From positions 145,829 to 209,828 of the forward strand of contig NZ_JBILJW010000002.1 in assembly GCF_044377035.1 (NCBI RefSeq): 64,000 bases of DNA. The letters run 5' to 3'. This document shows, in pieces, positions 42,823 to 53,058 of this stretch. The notes beneath the pieces were generated by a model. That model was given only the letters and a program-made list of their open reading frames with translations, was not told the origin of the DNA and ran no database searches. The stretch comes from Silanimonas sp044377035 (GTDB taxonomy: Bacteria > Pseudomonadota > Gammaproteobacteria > Xanthomonadales > Xanthomonadaceae). Positions within the stretch are counted from its first letter, which is position 1, and each line of letters opens with the position of its first letter. The position numbers were made by a program, and so were the translations under genes.

Positions 42823-43581
42823 ATGCGCAGCGGCAACCCGGTTCTCGGCGAGAACACCTTCCTCGACGTCGGCTCGGGCCGCGTCGTCACCCGCGATGGC
42901 CAGACGATGACGATCGGCGGCACGGTCAACAAGACCGCCCTGCTGCTCGCGATGGTGCTGATCACCGCGACCTACACCTGGAACCTTTACACCGGTCCGG
43001 AGAGCATCCCCGGCCTGATGCCCTACGTCTGGGGCGGCGCCATCGGCGGCTTCGTGCTGGCCTTGGTCACGGTCTTCAAGAAGACCTGGGCCCCGGTCAC
43101 TGCGCCCCTGTATGCCCTGGTCGAAGGCCTGTTCCTCGGTGCTGTGTCGGCAGTCTTCGAAGCGCAGTTCCCGGGCATCGTGCTGCAGGCCGTGGGCCTG
43201 ACCTTTGGCACGCTGGCGTCGCTGCTGCTGGCCTACAAGTCCGGCCTGATCCGCGCCACCGAGAACTTCAAGCTTGGCGTGGTCGCGGCCACCGGCGGCA
43301 TCGCGCTGCTCTACCTCGTCAACATCGGCATGCGCCTGATGGGTTTCGAGGGCATGGGCTTCATCCACGACAGCGGCTGGCTGGGCATCGCCTTTTCGGC
43401 GTTCGTGGTCGTGATCGCCGCGCTGAATCTCGTGCTCGACTTCGATTTCATCGAAAGCGGCGTTGAGGCTGGCGCCCCGAAGTCGATGGAGTGGTATGGC
43501 GCCTTCGGCCTGATCGTCACCCTGATCTGGCTGTACCTCGAGATCCTGCGCCTGCTCTCGAAGCTGCGCGGCGACGACTGA
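42823..43581 (+). CDS. Bax inhibitor-1/YccA family membrane protein
   Basis: A 252-residue membrane protein with seven helices in the Bax1-I (formerly UPF0005) family. It begins RSGNPVLGENTF, the usual N-terminus of the bacterial YccA/YbhL-like clade, then MTIGGTVNKTALLLAMVLIT. Later motifs are PLYALVEGLFLGAVSAVFE and LDFDFIESGVEAGAPKSMEW with the conserved acidic residues of the pore. Homologues act as pH-sensitive calcium leak channels; some interact with FtsH. AAGGAG lies 6 bases before the ATG. Confidence 0.9.
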   Translation: MRSGNPVLGENTFLDVGSGRVVTRDGQTMTIGGTVNKTALLLAMVLITATYTWNLYTGPESIPGLMPYVWGGAIGGFVLALVTVFKKTWAPVTAPLYALVEGLFLGAVSAVFEAQFPGIVLQAVGLTFGTLASLLLAYKSGLIRATENFKLGVVAATGGIALLYLVNIGMRLMGFEGMGFIHDSGWLGIAFSAFVVVIAALNLVLDFDFIESGVEAGAPKSMEWYGAFGLIVTLIWLYLEILRLLSKLRGDD

Positions 43582-43629
43582 TCACGTCGGCCCCACGCAC
43601 ACGGGGCCATCACCAACGCGGAAACGGAA

Positions 43630-43652
43630 AAGGGCGCCTTGCGGCGCCCTTC
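43630..43652. terminator. Bidirectional terminator between the Bax-inhibitor-like and isocitrate dehydrogenase genes
   Basis: Perfect stem AAGGGCGCC (43630-43638) and GGCGCCCTT (43643-43651) with loop TTGC. The T run is better on the minus strand (TTTCCGTTTC), where it would end the isocitrate dehydrogenase transcript; on the plus strand it is followed by CCCTTTGG. Confidence 0.8.
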
Positions 43653-43676
43653 CCTTTGGCTGCTTCGAACCCGCGA

Positions 43677-44687
43677 TCAGGCGGTGACGCGCGCCGCGAC
43701 AGCCTTGGCGAAGCTCTGCGTGGTGCCGGTGCCGCCCACGTCCGGCGTCACGCCGTCCTTGGCTTCCAGCGTGTCGCGGATGGCCTGGCGCAGGCGGTTG
43801 GCGTGGTCGACGTGACCGAGGTGGTCGAGCATCTGGCCGGCGGCCAACAGCAACGCGCAGGGATTGGCGATGTTCCTGCCAGCGATGTCCGGGGCCGAAC
43901 CGTGCACGGCCTCGAAAATGGCGGCATGTTCACCAATGTTGGCGCCCGGGGCGAGGCCGAGGCCACCCACGAGGCCGGCGCACAGGTCGGAGACGATGTC
44001 GCCGAACAGGTTCGTCGTCACGATGACGTCGAACTGCTCCGGGCGCATCACCAGCTGCATGCAGGTGTTGTCCACGATCATCTCGTTGCACTGGATGTCG
44101 GGGTACTGCTGCGCCACTTCGCGGGCGACCTTGAGGAACAGGCCCGAGGTGGACTTCAGGATGTTCGCCTTGTGCACCACCGTGACCTTCTTGCGGCCGA
44201 CGCGGCGCGCCAGGTCGAAGGCGTAGCGGACGATGCGTTCCGAACCCTTGCGGGTGACCTTCTGCGTGAGCAGGGCGGTCTCGCCGTCCGGCGACACCGA
44301 CTGGCCCTCGCCGATGTAGGCGCCCTCGGTGTTCTCGCGCACCGTGATGATGTCGATGTTCTCGTAGCGCGCCTTGGTGCCCGGGAAGCTGATCGCCGGA
44401 CGCACGTTGGCGTACAGGTCAAAGGTCTTGCGCAGCGCGACATTGATCGAGGTGAAGCCCTCGCCGACCGGCGTGGTCAGCGGGCTCTTGAAGGCGATGC
44501 GGTGCTTGCGGATCGCGTCCAAGGTGGCGGCGGGCAGCAATTCGCCGGTCTTCTCCATCGCCGACATGCCGGCTTCGACGAACTCGTACTGCAGCCCGAG
44601 CTTCATCGCGTCCAGCACGCCCAGCGAGGCATCCATGATTTCGGGACCGATGCCGTCCCCGCGGATCACCGCAATCGTCTGAGACAT
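43677..44687 (-). CDS. icd: NAD-dependent isocitrate dehydrogenase (IDH3-like)
   Basis: Oxidative decarboxylation of isocitrate in the TCA cycle. It has 336 residues and belongs to the isocitrate/isopropylmalate dehydrogenase family. The substrate segment SINVALRKTFDLYANVRP matches the NAD-dependent IDH3 class rather than LeuB. The metal-binding segment is DNTCMQLVMRPEQFDVIVTTNLFGDIVSD and the NAD part is GSAPDIAGRNIANP. The length fits the short NAD enzyme rather than the 416-residue NADP Icd. AAAGGAAAAAG precedes the ATG. A bidirectional terminator lies 25 bases downstream. Confidence 0.9.
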   Translation of the reverse strand: MSQTIAVIRGDGIGPEIMDASLGVLDAMKLGLQYEFVEAGMSAMEKTGELLPAATLDAIRKHRIAFKSPLTTPVGEGFTSINVALRKTFDLYANVRPAISFPGTKARYENIDIITVRENTEGAYIGEGQSVSPDGETALLTQKVTRKGSERIVRYAFDLARRVGRKKVTVVHKANILKSTSGLFLKVAREVAQQYPDIQCNEMIVDNTCMQLVMRPEQFDVIVTTNLFGDIVSDLCAGLVGGLGLAPGANIGEHAAIFEAVHGSAPDIAGRNIANPCALLLAAGQMLDHLGHVDHANRLRQAIRDTLEAKDGVTPDVGGTGTTQSFAKAVAARVTA

Positions 44688-44790
44688 GTCTTTTTCCTTT
44701 TCTCGCCCGATCCAGTGCGGGCGGCGCGCGGATTATGCCGCAGCGGCGCCGGGCCGGCTTCTGACGGCGGTCAAGGAACCGGGAGTTGGT

Positions 44791-45174
44791 TCAGCCGTGG
44801 GCGGCGTCGTGGGCGCCGGGGGCCTCGGCGGCGCCGGCCTCGAGCTGGTCGAGGAAATCGACCGCGCGGCGCAGGTGCGGGATCACGATCGAGCCGCCGA
44901 CGACGAGACCGACCGAGAACACCTCGAAGAACTCCTCGCGGGTGACGCCGGCCTGCTGGCACTGGGCGACGTGGTAGGCGATGCAGTCGTCGCAGCGCAG
45001 CACCATCGAAGCCACGAGGCCGAGCATTTCCTTGGTCTTGAGGTCGAGCGCGCCGGGCTTGTAGGTCTGCGTGTCGAGCGCGAAGAAGCGACGCACGACC
45101 TGGTTGTCCTCGGCGAGGATGCGCTCGTTCATGCGTTTGCGGAAGGCGGTGAATTCGGTGACGCGGTCACTCAC
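44791..45174 (-). CDS. AhpD-like carboxymuconolactone decarboxylase family protein
   Basis: A 127-residue helical protein of the CMD family. The full AhpD signature is visible: Glu (in TKEMLGL), 12 residues later the CxxC pair CDDC, then His four residues on (CIAYH). In AhpD this site takes electrons for a peroxiredoxin; decarboxylases lack CxxC. So a thiol-redox or peroxidase role is likely. The start is GTG at 45174, overlapping the grxC stop as GTGA; a later Met at MNERIL is possible but would lose the coupling. The glutaredoxin partner directly upstream supports a redox function. Confidence 0.87.
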   Translation of the reverse strand: MSDRVTEFTAFRKRMNERILAEDNQVVRRFFALDTQTYKPGALDLKTKEMLGLVASMVLRCDDCIAYHVAQCQQAGVTREEFFEVFSVGLVVGGSIVIPHLRRAVDFLDQLEAGAAEAPGAHDAAHG

Positions 45175-45437
45175 GGGGCGGACTCCAGAAGGGGCGCCAG
45201 GCCACCGGCGCGGTCGAGGGCCACCATGTCGTCGAAGCCGCCGACGTGGGTGCCGTTGATGAAGATCTGCGGCACCGAGGTGCGCTTGGCACGCTCGAGC
45301 ATTTCGCTTCGCGCTACCGGATCGAGGTCGACGCGCACCTCGCGCCACTCGACGCCGCGCTGCTTCAAGAAGTTCTTGGCGGCGACGCAATAGGGGCAGA
45401 TCGCGGACGAATACATCACGACCTCGGCGCGGGACAT
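45171..45437 (-). CDS. grxC: Glutaredoxin 3 GrxC
   Basis: A dithiol glutaredoxin of 88 residues. The active site is CPYC (residues 14-17, in MYSSAICPYCVAAKNFL). The glutathione-binding TSVPQIFINGTHVGGFDDM carries the cis-Pro. It reduces protein disulfides and glutathione mixed disulfides. It is coupled to the AhpD-like gene and may hand it electrons. The 130 bases between it and the divergent BepA-like gene hold no clear motif. Confidence 0.96.
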   Translation of the reverse strand: MSRAEVVMYSSAICPYCVAAKNFLKQRGVEWREVRVDLDPVARSEMLERAKRTSVPQIFINGTHVGGFDDMVALDRAGGLAPLLESAP

Positions 45438-45567
45438 CTCGGCGGCTCCAAAACGGTGCGGGAAGGCGCCGAACTATGCGGCCGGCCCGCGGTCTTTTCC
45501 AGCGTGGTCGGGCCCGGCTTAACGGCGGGTTCACCAGCCCGCGCCCCCCTTTCGGCATGCTCAGACG

Positions 45568-47163
45568 ATGCGCCCAACGCCCCTGCTCGCCCTCCCCGCC
45601 GCCCTCGCCCTCGCGCTGTTCCCGGGCCCTGCCGCCGACGCGCAGTCGCGGCCGGAGGCGCTGCCGCAGATGGGCTCGTCCGCCGCCAGCCTGATCACCC
45701 CGGCCGACGAGGCGCGCTATGGCGCGATGCTCATGCGTGAGCTGCGCCGCCAGGACCTGCTGGTGGCCGACCCGCTCGTCGAAGGCTGGCTGCAGGGCCT
45801 CGGGTTCCGCGTGGCGGCCTCGAGCGGCGAGCCGGACCACGGCTACACCTTCTTCATGATGCGCGACCGCCGCATCAACGCGTTCGCCACCCTCGGCGGC
45901 CTCGTCGGCATGAACGCCGGCCTCGTGCTCACCGCCGAGCGCGAGGACGAAGTGGCCGGGGTGCTCGCCCATGAGGTCGCGCACGTGACGCAGCGACACG
46001 TGCTGCGCTCCGCCGAGAAATCCCAGCAGATGCAGCTGCCGACCATGCTGGCGATGATCGGCGCGCTGGCGGCGGCGTCGCAGAGCAACTCGCGTTCCGC
46101 CGACGATGCGATGCAGGCCGCGGTGGTTGGCGCCCAGGCGCTGATGGCGCAGATGCAGATCAACTACACCCGCAGCAACGAATCGGAAGCGGACCGCATC
46201 GGCATCGAGACGCTGTCGCGCGCCGGCTTCGATCCGCTGGGCATCGCCGATTTCTTCGGCCGGATGGAGCGCGCCTCGCGAGGCAACACGGGGGGCTGGC
46301 AGGCCCCGGAATACCTGCGCACCCACCCGGTGACGACGACGCGCATCGCCGAAGCCCGCGACCGTGCCGCGGCCATGTCGAAGCAGGCGCCCTGGCGGGA
46401 CACACCCGTCCGTGACGAAGGGCATCTGCTGCTGCCGGCCGCGCTGCGCCCCTTGCCGAGCGCCGCGAACGCGCGGCCCAGCGAATTCCATTGGGCCCGT
46501 GAGCGCCTGCGCGTGCTGACGGCCCCCACCGCGCGCGACGCCGTCGCCGAGTACGAGAAGAATCCCGTCACCGCGCCTCGCCCCGAGGTCGCATACGGCC
46601 ACGCCCTGGCGATGCTTCGCGCGGGCCACGCGAGCGAAGCCGTCACCCGCCTTGAGCGGCTGTTGGCCGTCGACCCGACCAACCTCTGGTTGCGGCTCGC
46701 CACCGCGGAGGCCCTGCACAAGGCGGGCCGCCCGGTGGAGGCCACCCGGCACTACGAGGGCTTGCTGGCGGATAACCCCCAGCATCGTGCGATCACCCTC
46801 AGCTACGCCGAGACCCTGACCGAGCGCGGGGATTCGGGCTCCGGCCAACGCGCCCAAGCCCTGCTCCGCCCGCTGCTGGCCGCCGCCAGCGGCGACCTAC
46901 TGCTGCAGCGCAGCTTCGCCCGGGCCAGTGAGCTCGCTGGCGACGCCAACCGCGCCGTCGAGGCGCATGCCGAGGCCGCATTTCTCGCCGGCCGCGCGGA
47001 GGACGCCCTCAAGCAGTTCGACAGCCTCAAACATCGCGACGACGTCGACTACGTCCAGCGCGCCCGCGTCGAGGCCCGGATGGCCGAGATCATGCCCGTG
47101 GTGCTGGAGATGCGCCGGGCGGGCCTGCGGCCCGAGGACCAGGGGCGCGAACGCCGTTCCTGA
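45568..47163 (+). CDS. bepA: M48 family metalloprotease with TPRs (BepA-like)
   Basis: A periplasmic zinc protease/chaperone of 531 residues that checks outer-membrane assembly (LptD and BAM). A signal peptide (LALPAALALALFPGPAADA) leads to an M48 domain with the zinc site HEVAHVTQRH and the third ligand in NESEADRIG. The lid-like segment LPTMLAMIGALAAASQSNS follows. The second half (about 330-520) is tetratricopeptide repeats (AYGHALAMLRAGHASEAVTRLERLL and the like). Length and order match BepA/YfgC (487 in E. coli). It is divergent from grxC. Confidence 0.92.
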   Translation: MRPTPLLALPAALALALFPGPAADAQSRPEALPQMGSSAASLITPADEARYGAMLMRELRRQDLLVADPLVEGWLQGLGFRVAASSGEPDHGYTFFMMRDRRINAFATLGGLVGMNAGLVLTAEREDEVAGVLAHEVAHVTQRHVLRSAEKSQQMQLPTMLAMIGALAAASQSNSRSADDAMQAAVVGAQALMAQMQINYTRSNESEADRIGIETLSRAGFDPLGIADFFGRMERASRGNTGGWQAPEYLRTHPVTTTRIAEARDRAAAMSKQAPWRDTPVRDEGHLLLPAALRPLPSAANARPSEFHWARERLRVLTAPTARDAVAEYEKNPVTAPRPEVAYGHALAMLRAGHASEAVTRLERLLAVDPTNLWLRLATAEALHKAGRPVEATRHYEGLLADNPQHRAITLSYAETLTERGDSGSGQRAQALLRPLLAAASGDLLLQRSFARASELAGDANRAVEAHAEAAFLAGRAEDALKQFDSLKHRDDVDYVQRARVEARMAEIMPVVLEMRRAGLRPEDQGRERRS

Positions 47164-47171
47164 GCCATGGC

Positions 47172-47200
47172 GGCCCCCTTCACCCCCGCACGAGGGGGCC
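47172..47200. terminator. Inverted repeat after the BepA-like gene, possible terminator
   Basis: GGCCCCCT (47172-47179) pairs with AGGGGGCC (47193-47200), starting 8 bases after the stop. There is no T run, so termination is uncertain; it could act with Rho or as a stabiliser of the mRNA 3' end. Confidence 0.4.
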
Positions 47201-47245
47201 AAGGGCTCGACAAGCTGCGTCAGCGCTGTGACGATTCCCTTTCAG

Positions 47246-47263
47246 TCGTCATGGTCGCGTCAC
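47246..47263 (+). promoter_or_regulatory. Pho box upstream of phoB
   Basis: Two half-sites TCGTCAT and GCGTCAC (five of seven bases each match CTGTCA(T/C)) are separated by the usual 4-base spacer (GGTC). The box ends 46 bases before the GTG of phoB, and a TATCTA at 47272-47277 could serve as the -10. Positive autoregulation of phoB by PhoB is standard in gammaproteobacteria. Confidence 0.7.
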
Positions 47264-47309
47264 AAAAGTTTTATCTACTGGCGCCCTGACCCCATGGCCT
47301 GGACATCCC

Positions 47310-47999
47310 GTGCAGAAGCGCATCCTCATCGTCGACGACGAGCCCGCCATCCGTGACATGGTGGCCTTCGCCCTCCGCAAGGGCGAGTACGAGCCGGTTC
47401 ATGCCGGTGACGCCCGCGAGGCGCAGACCGCCATCGTCGAGCGCGTGCCCGACCTGATCCTGTTGGACTGGATGCTGCCGGGCACCTCGGGCCTCGACCT
47501 CGCCCGTCGCTGGCGCAAAGACGAGCTCACCCGCGACGTGCCGATCATCATGCTGACGGCGCGCGGCGAGGAGAACGACCGCGTTTCGGGCCTCGAGTCC
47601 GGCGTGGACGACTACGTGGTGAAACCGTTCTCGGCCCGTGAACTGCTGGCCCGCATCAAGGCGGTCATGCGCCGCTCGCGTGAGGACGAGGCCGACGGCA
47701 GCGTCCAGATCGGCCGCCTGCGCATCGACGGCGCCGCCCACCGGGTGTACGCCGGCGACGAGTCGATCCACGTCGGCCCGACGGAATACCGGCTCCTGCA
47801 CTTCTTCATGACCCACGCCGACCGCGTCTACACCCGCGCGCAGCTCCTCGACCACGTCTGGGGCGGCAACGTCTACGTCGAAGAACGCACCGTAGACGTG
47901 CACATCCGCCGGCTGCGCAAGGCGCTGGAGCCGCAGCAGCTCGACGGCATGGTCCAGACCGTCCGCGGCAGCGGCTACCGGTTCTCGGAAACCCCGTGA
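47310..47999 (+). CDS. phoB: Phosphate regulon response regulator PhoB
   Basis: The DNA-binding regulator of phosphate starvation, 229 residues. The receiver has the acidic pair D9-D10 (ILIVDDEPAIRDM), phosphoacceptor D53 (LILLDWMLPG), the switch Thr in MLTAR and the Lys in VVKPF. The winged-helix OmpR-type output domain starts near residue 130 (IGRLRIDGAAHRV) and ends TVDVHIRRLRKALE and VRGSGYRFS. GTG at 47310 fits the family start. It precedes phoR by 16 bases. LDWMLPG is the PhoB subtype signature. Confidence 0.96.
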   Translation: MQKRILIVDDEPAIRDMVAFALRKGEYEPVHAGDAREAQTAIVERVPDLILLDWMLPGTSGLDLARRWRKDELTRDVPIIMLTARGEENDRVSGLESGVDDYVVKPFSARELLARIKAVMRRSREDEADGSVQIGRLRIDGAAHRVYAGDESIHVGPTEYRLLHFFMTHADRVYTRAQLLDHVWGGNVYVEERTVDVHIRRLRKALEPQQLDGMVQTVRGSGYRFSETP

Positions 48000-48015
48000 C
48001 GGACACCCACGCAGC

Positions 48016-49344
48016 ATGACCGTCGGGGCCCTGCTGCGTCGCGCCTGGCGCGCGTCGGTCGCCCGCCTCGTGGCGATCTTCGCGGCCGCAGCCCTCCTCG
48101 GCGCGTGGCTGGACGCGCTCTGGCCCCTGCTCGCGCTCTCCGCCTTCGCCATCCTCGGCTGGCATTACTGGCGCCTGCATCGCCTGCTTGCCCGCCTCTA
48201 CCAACGCCGCCGCCTGCGCGATATCGATGGCCGCGGCCTCTGGGACGACCTCGAAATGCTCCTCCACCGCCGCCAGAACGAAGGCCGCGCCCGCACAAAG
48301 CGTTTGCTCGGGCTGGTGCGTGGCTACCGGCGCGCCGCCACGCTGATGCCCGATGCCGTGCTGCTCGTCGACCGCGACAGCGGCCGGATCGACTGGTGCA
48401 ACCGGCAGGCCCGGGAGCTTCTGGGCCTCGGCCCGCAGGGGAACGAGGGCATGGTGGGCGCGGTGTTCCCCGATGCGAAGGTGCGGGCATGGCTCGATGT
48501 CGGGCAGACCGACGAGCCCCTGCTCGACCAGGCCTCGCCGCTCGACGCGAACGTCCGCCTCAGCCTGCGCCTGCTGCCCTACTCCCCCGCGCAATGGTTG
48601 CTGGTGGTCCGCGATGTCACCAAGCTGTTGCGCCTGGAGCAGCTGCGCCGCGATTTCGTCGCCAATGTCTCGCACGAACTGCGCACTCCGCTGACGGTCG
48701 TGCACGGCTACCTCGACATCCTCGACGCCGACGACTACCCCGAACTCGGCCCGATGCTCGACGAGATGCGCAAGCAGTCCGCGCGCATGTCGCAGCTGGT
48801 CGAAGACCTGCTCACACTCTCGCGCCTGGAAGCGCAGGAAGCCCTCGCCCATCGGGAAGTGGTGGCGATGGCGCCGCTGCTGCTGACGCTGAAGCGCGAA
48901 GCCCAGGCGCTCTCCGCTGGCCGGCACCACATCCATGTCGAGGACAGCGCGAACATCGACCTGCTCGGATCGACGCGGGAGCTGCACAGCGCGTTCTCGA
49001 ACCTCGTCTCCAACGCCGTCCGCTACACGCCGGTCGACGGCCGCATCGACGTCCGCTTCGAACGCGGTGCCGACGGCGGCGTCGTGCTGGCGGTACAAGA
49101 CAGCGGCTACGGCATCCCGGCGCAGCACCTCCCGCGCCTGACCGAACGCTTCTACCGCGTTTCCACCAGCCGGGCCCGCGAAACCGGCGGTACCGGGCTC
49201 GGCCTCTCCATCGTCAAGCACGTGTTGAACCTGCACCAGGGCCGCCTCGACATCCGCAGTGAAGTCGGCAAGGGCAGCGTCTTCGCCTGCGTGTTCGGGC
49301 CGGAAGCCGTGGTCGAGCGCGCGCGCGGCAGCGACGACGCCTGA
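48016..49344 (+). CDS. phoR: Phosphate regulon sensor kinase PhoR
   Basis: The PhoB kinase/phosphatase, 442 residues. Two N-terminal helices (LVAIFAAAALLGAWLDAL and PLLALSAFAILGWHYW) anchor it, with almost no periplasmic loop, as in other PhoR. A charged region and a PAS domain (MPDAVLLVDRDSGRIDWCN) follow. The phosphoacceptor is His220 in FVANVSHELRTPLT. The catalytic domain has the N box (FSNLVSNAVRYTP), DSGYGI and GGTGLGLSIVKH. The usual co-factors PstSCAB-PhoU are not in this window. It sits between phoB and ppk. Confidence 0.95.
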   Translation: MTVGALLRRAWRASVARLVAIFAAAALLGAWLDALWPLLALSAFAILGWHYWRLHRLLARLYQRRRLRDIDGRGLWDDLEMLLHRRQNEGRARTKRLLGLVRGYRRAATLMPDAVLLVDRDSGRIDWCNRQARELLGLGPQGNEGMVGAVFPDAKVRAWLDVGQTDEPLLDQASPLDANVRLSLRLLPYSPAQWLLVVRDVTKLLRLEQLRRDFVANVSHELRTPLTVVHGYLDILDADDYPELGPMLDEMRKQSARMSQLVEDLLTLSRLEAQEALAHREVVAMAPLLLTLKREAQALSAGRHHIHVEDSANIDLLGSTRELHSAFSNLVSNAVRYTPVDGRIDVRFERGADGGVVLAVQDSGYGIPAQHLPRLTERFYRVSTSRARETGGTGLGLSIVKHVLNLHQGRLDIRSEVGKGSVFACVFGPEAVVERARGSDDA

Positions 49345-49421
49345 GCCTGCCGCGCGCCACGGCTTGCCAGCCGCAGCTGCGTCGTTTCCAATCCAGAGTC
49401 CGGTTCACGCAAGGCCGCCCC

Positions 49422-51530
<2,109 letters not shown>

Positions 51531-51531
51531 C

Positions 51532-53052
51532 ATGCCGAACAGTCCGCGCCGCAGCCTGCAGGACGGCGACCTTCTCGCGGCCGTCGACCTCGGCTCCAAC
51601 AGCTTCCACCTCGTCGTCGCCCGCTACACGCTGGGCCAGCTGCGGATCGTCGACCGCATCAAGGAGACGGTGCGCCTCGCGGAAGGCCTCGACGTCAACG
51701 GCGGCTTGCGCCCCGATGTCGTCGCACGCGCGTTGGATTGCCTCGCCCGCTTCGGCCAGAAACTGCGCAGCGTGCCGCCGGCGCAGGTGCGCGCCATCGC
51801 CACGAATACCGTGCGGCAGATGCGCAACCCGCAGAGCTTCCTGCTGCCGGCCGAAACCGCGCTCGGGCACGGCATCGAAGTGGTGGCCGGCCGCGAGGAA
51901 GCGCGCCTCGTCTACCTCGGCGTCGCGCACGGCCACCCGCCGGGCAAGTCGCGGCGCCTTGTGATCGACATCGGCGGCGGCTCCACCGAGTTCATCATCG
52001 GCGACGGCATGACCCCGATCGAGCGCGAAAGCCTTCAGATGGGCTGCGTGGCCACCAGCAAGCGCTTCTTCGCCAACGGCAAGTTGAGCCGCAAGCGTTG
52101 GAAGGACGCCCAGATCGAAATGGCCGCCGAGTTCCAGCAGTTCGCCGCGCTGTACCGCCAGCTGGGGTGGAAGGAGACCTTCGGCTCCTCGGGCACGATC
52201 AAGGCCATCGGCGAGATCTGCGAAGCGCTCAAGCTATCGAAGGGCGGCCTGATCACCGACACCGCGCTGACCGGCCTAACCGACCGCGTGCTTGCTTTCG
52301 ACACGATCGAGACACTGAAGCTCCCGGGCCTCAGCGCGGAGCGGCAGCCCGTGATCGCCGGCGGCGTGCTGGTGCTGGCTACGGCGTTCGAGGCACTCGA
52401 CATCCGCAAGCTGCACGTCAGCGAAGCGGCGATGCGCGAAGGCGTGCTGCACGACATGGTCGGTCGCGGCGGCAAGACCGACCCGCGCGAAGAGTCGGTC
52501 GCGGCGATGATGACCCGCTATGCCATCGATACCGCGCAGGCGGAACGCGTGGAAGCGACGGCGCTGGCGCTGTTCGACGAGGTCGAGACCGACTGGGGCC
52601 TCGAGGCCCCGGACCGCCAGATGCTGGCCTGGGCCGCGCGCCTGCATGAGCTCGGCCTCGCCATCGCGCACAGCCAGTACCACGTGCACGGCGCCTACAT
52701 CCTCGAGAACTCCGACATCGCCGGCTTCTCGCGCACCGAGCAGCAGTTCCTCGCCACGCTCGTCCGCAACCAGCGCCGCGCGCTGCGGCTCACCAGTTTC
52801 GAGGGCCTGCCCGACCGCCTCGCCCCCGCGGCCCAGCGCTGCGCGATGCTGCTGCGGCTCGCGGTGTTGCTGCACCGGGCCCACGAGGCCGGGAAGATCC
52901 CCGGCCTGCGCCTTCGGGTGGGCAGCGGCGAGCTGCAGTTGAAGCTCTCGAAGCGCTGGCTCGACGCCCACCCGCTGACCCGCGCCGACCTCGACACCGA
53001 GCGCGAGCACCTGCGCGACATCGGCCTGCGTCTGGAACTCGACGGCGGCTGA
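51532..53052 (+). CDS. ppx: Exopolyphosphatase (Ppx/GppA)
   Basis: Releases phosphate from polyphosphate ends, and in GppA members also cleaves pppGpp. It has 506 residues. The ASKHA-type core shows AAVDLGSNSFHLVVA, TNTVRQMRN, AGREEARLVYLGV and IDIGGGSTEFI. The C-terminal HD-like region has LHELGLAIAHSQYHVHGAYIL. It follows ppk by a single base (TGACATG). Ppx and GppA cannot be told apart here by sequence, but the ppk partner favours Ppx. Confidence 0.94.
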   Translation: MPNSPRRSLQDGDLLAAVDLGSNSFHLVVARYTLGQLRIVDRIKETVRLAEGLDVNGGLRPDVVARALDCLARFGQKLRSVPPAQVRAIATNTVRQMRNPQSFLLPAETALGHGIEVVAGREEARLVYLGVAHGHPPGKSRRLVIDIGGGSTEFIIGDGMTPIERESLQMGCVATSKRFFANGKLSRKRWKDAQIEMAAEFQQFAALYRQLGWKETFGSSGTIKAIGEICEALKLSKGGLITDTALTGLTDRVLAFDTIETLKLPGLSAERQPVIAGGVLVLATAFEALDIRKLHVSEAAMREGVLHDMVGRGGKTDPREESVAAMMTRYAIDTAQAERVEATALALFDEVETDWGLEAPDRQMLAWAARLHELGLAIAHSQYHVHGAYILENSDIAGFSRTEQQFLATLVRNQRRALRLTSFEGLPDRLAPAAQRCAMLLRLAVLLHRAHEAGKIPGLRLRVGSGELQLKLSKRWLDAHPLTRADLDTEREHLRDIGLRLELDGG

Positions 53053-53058
53053 GCGTCC

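Noticed and set aside
45175..46857. Upstream extension of the AhpD-like frame on the minus strand
   Set aside because: It runs antisense to the BepA-like gene and through grxC. The GTG at 45174 coupled to grxC is the better start.
49345..49421. A Pho box before ppk
   Set aside because: GTCA-type half-sites with 11-base spacing are not present in this gap; ppk is more likely read through from phoBR.
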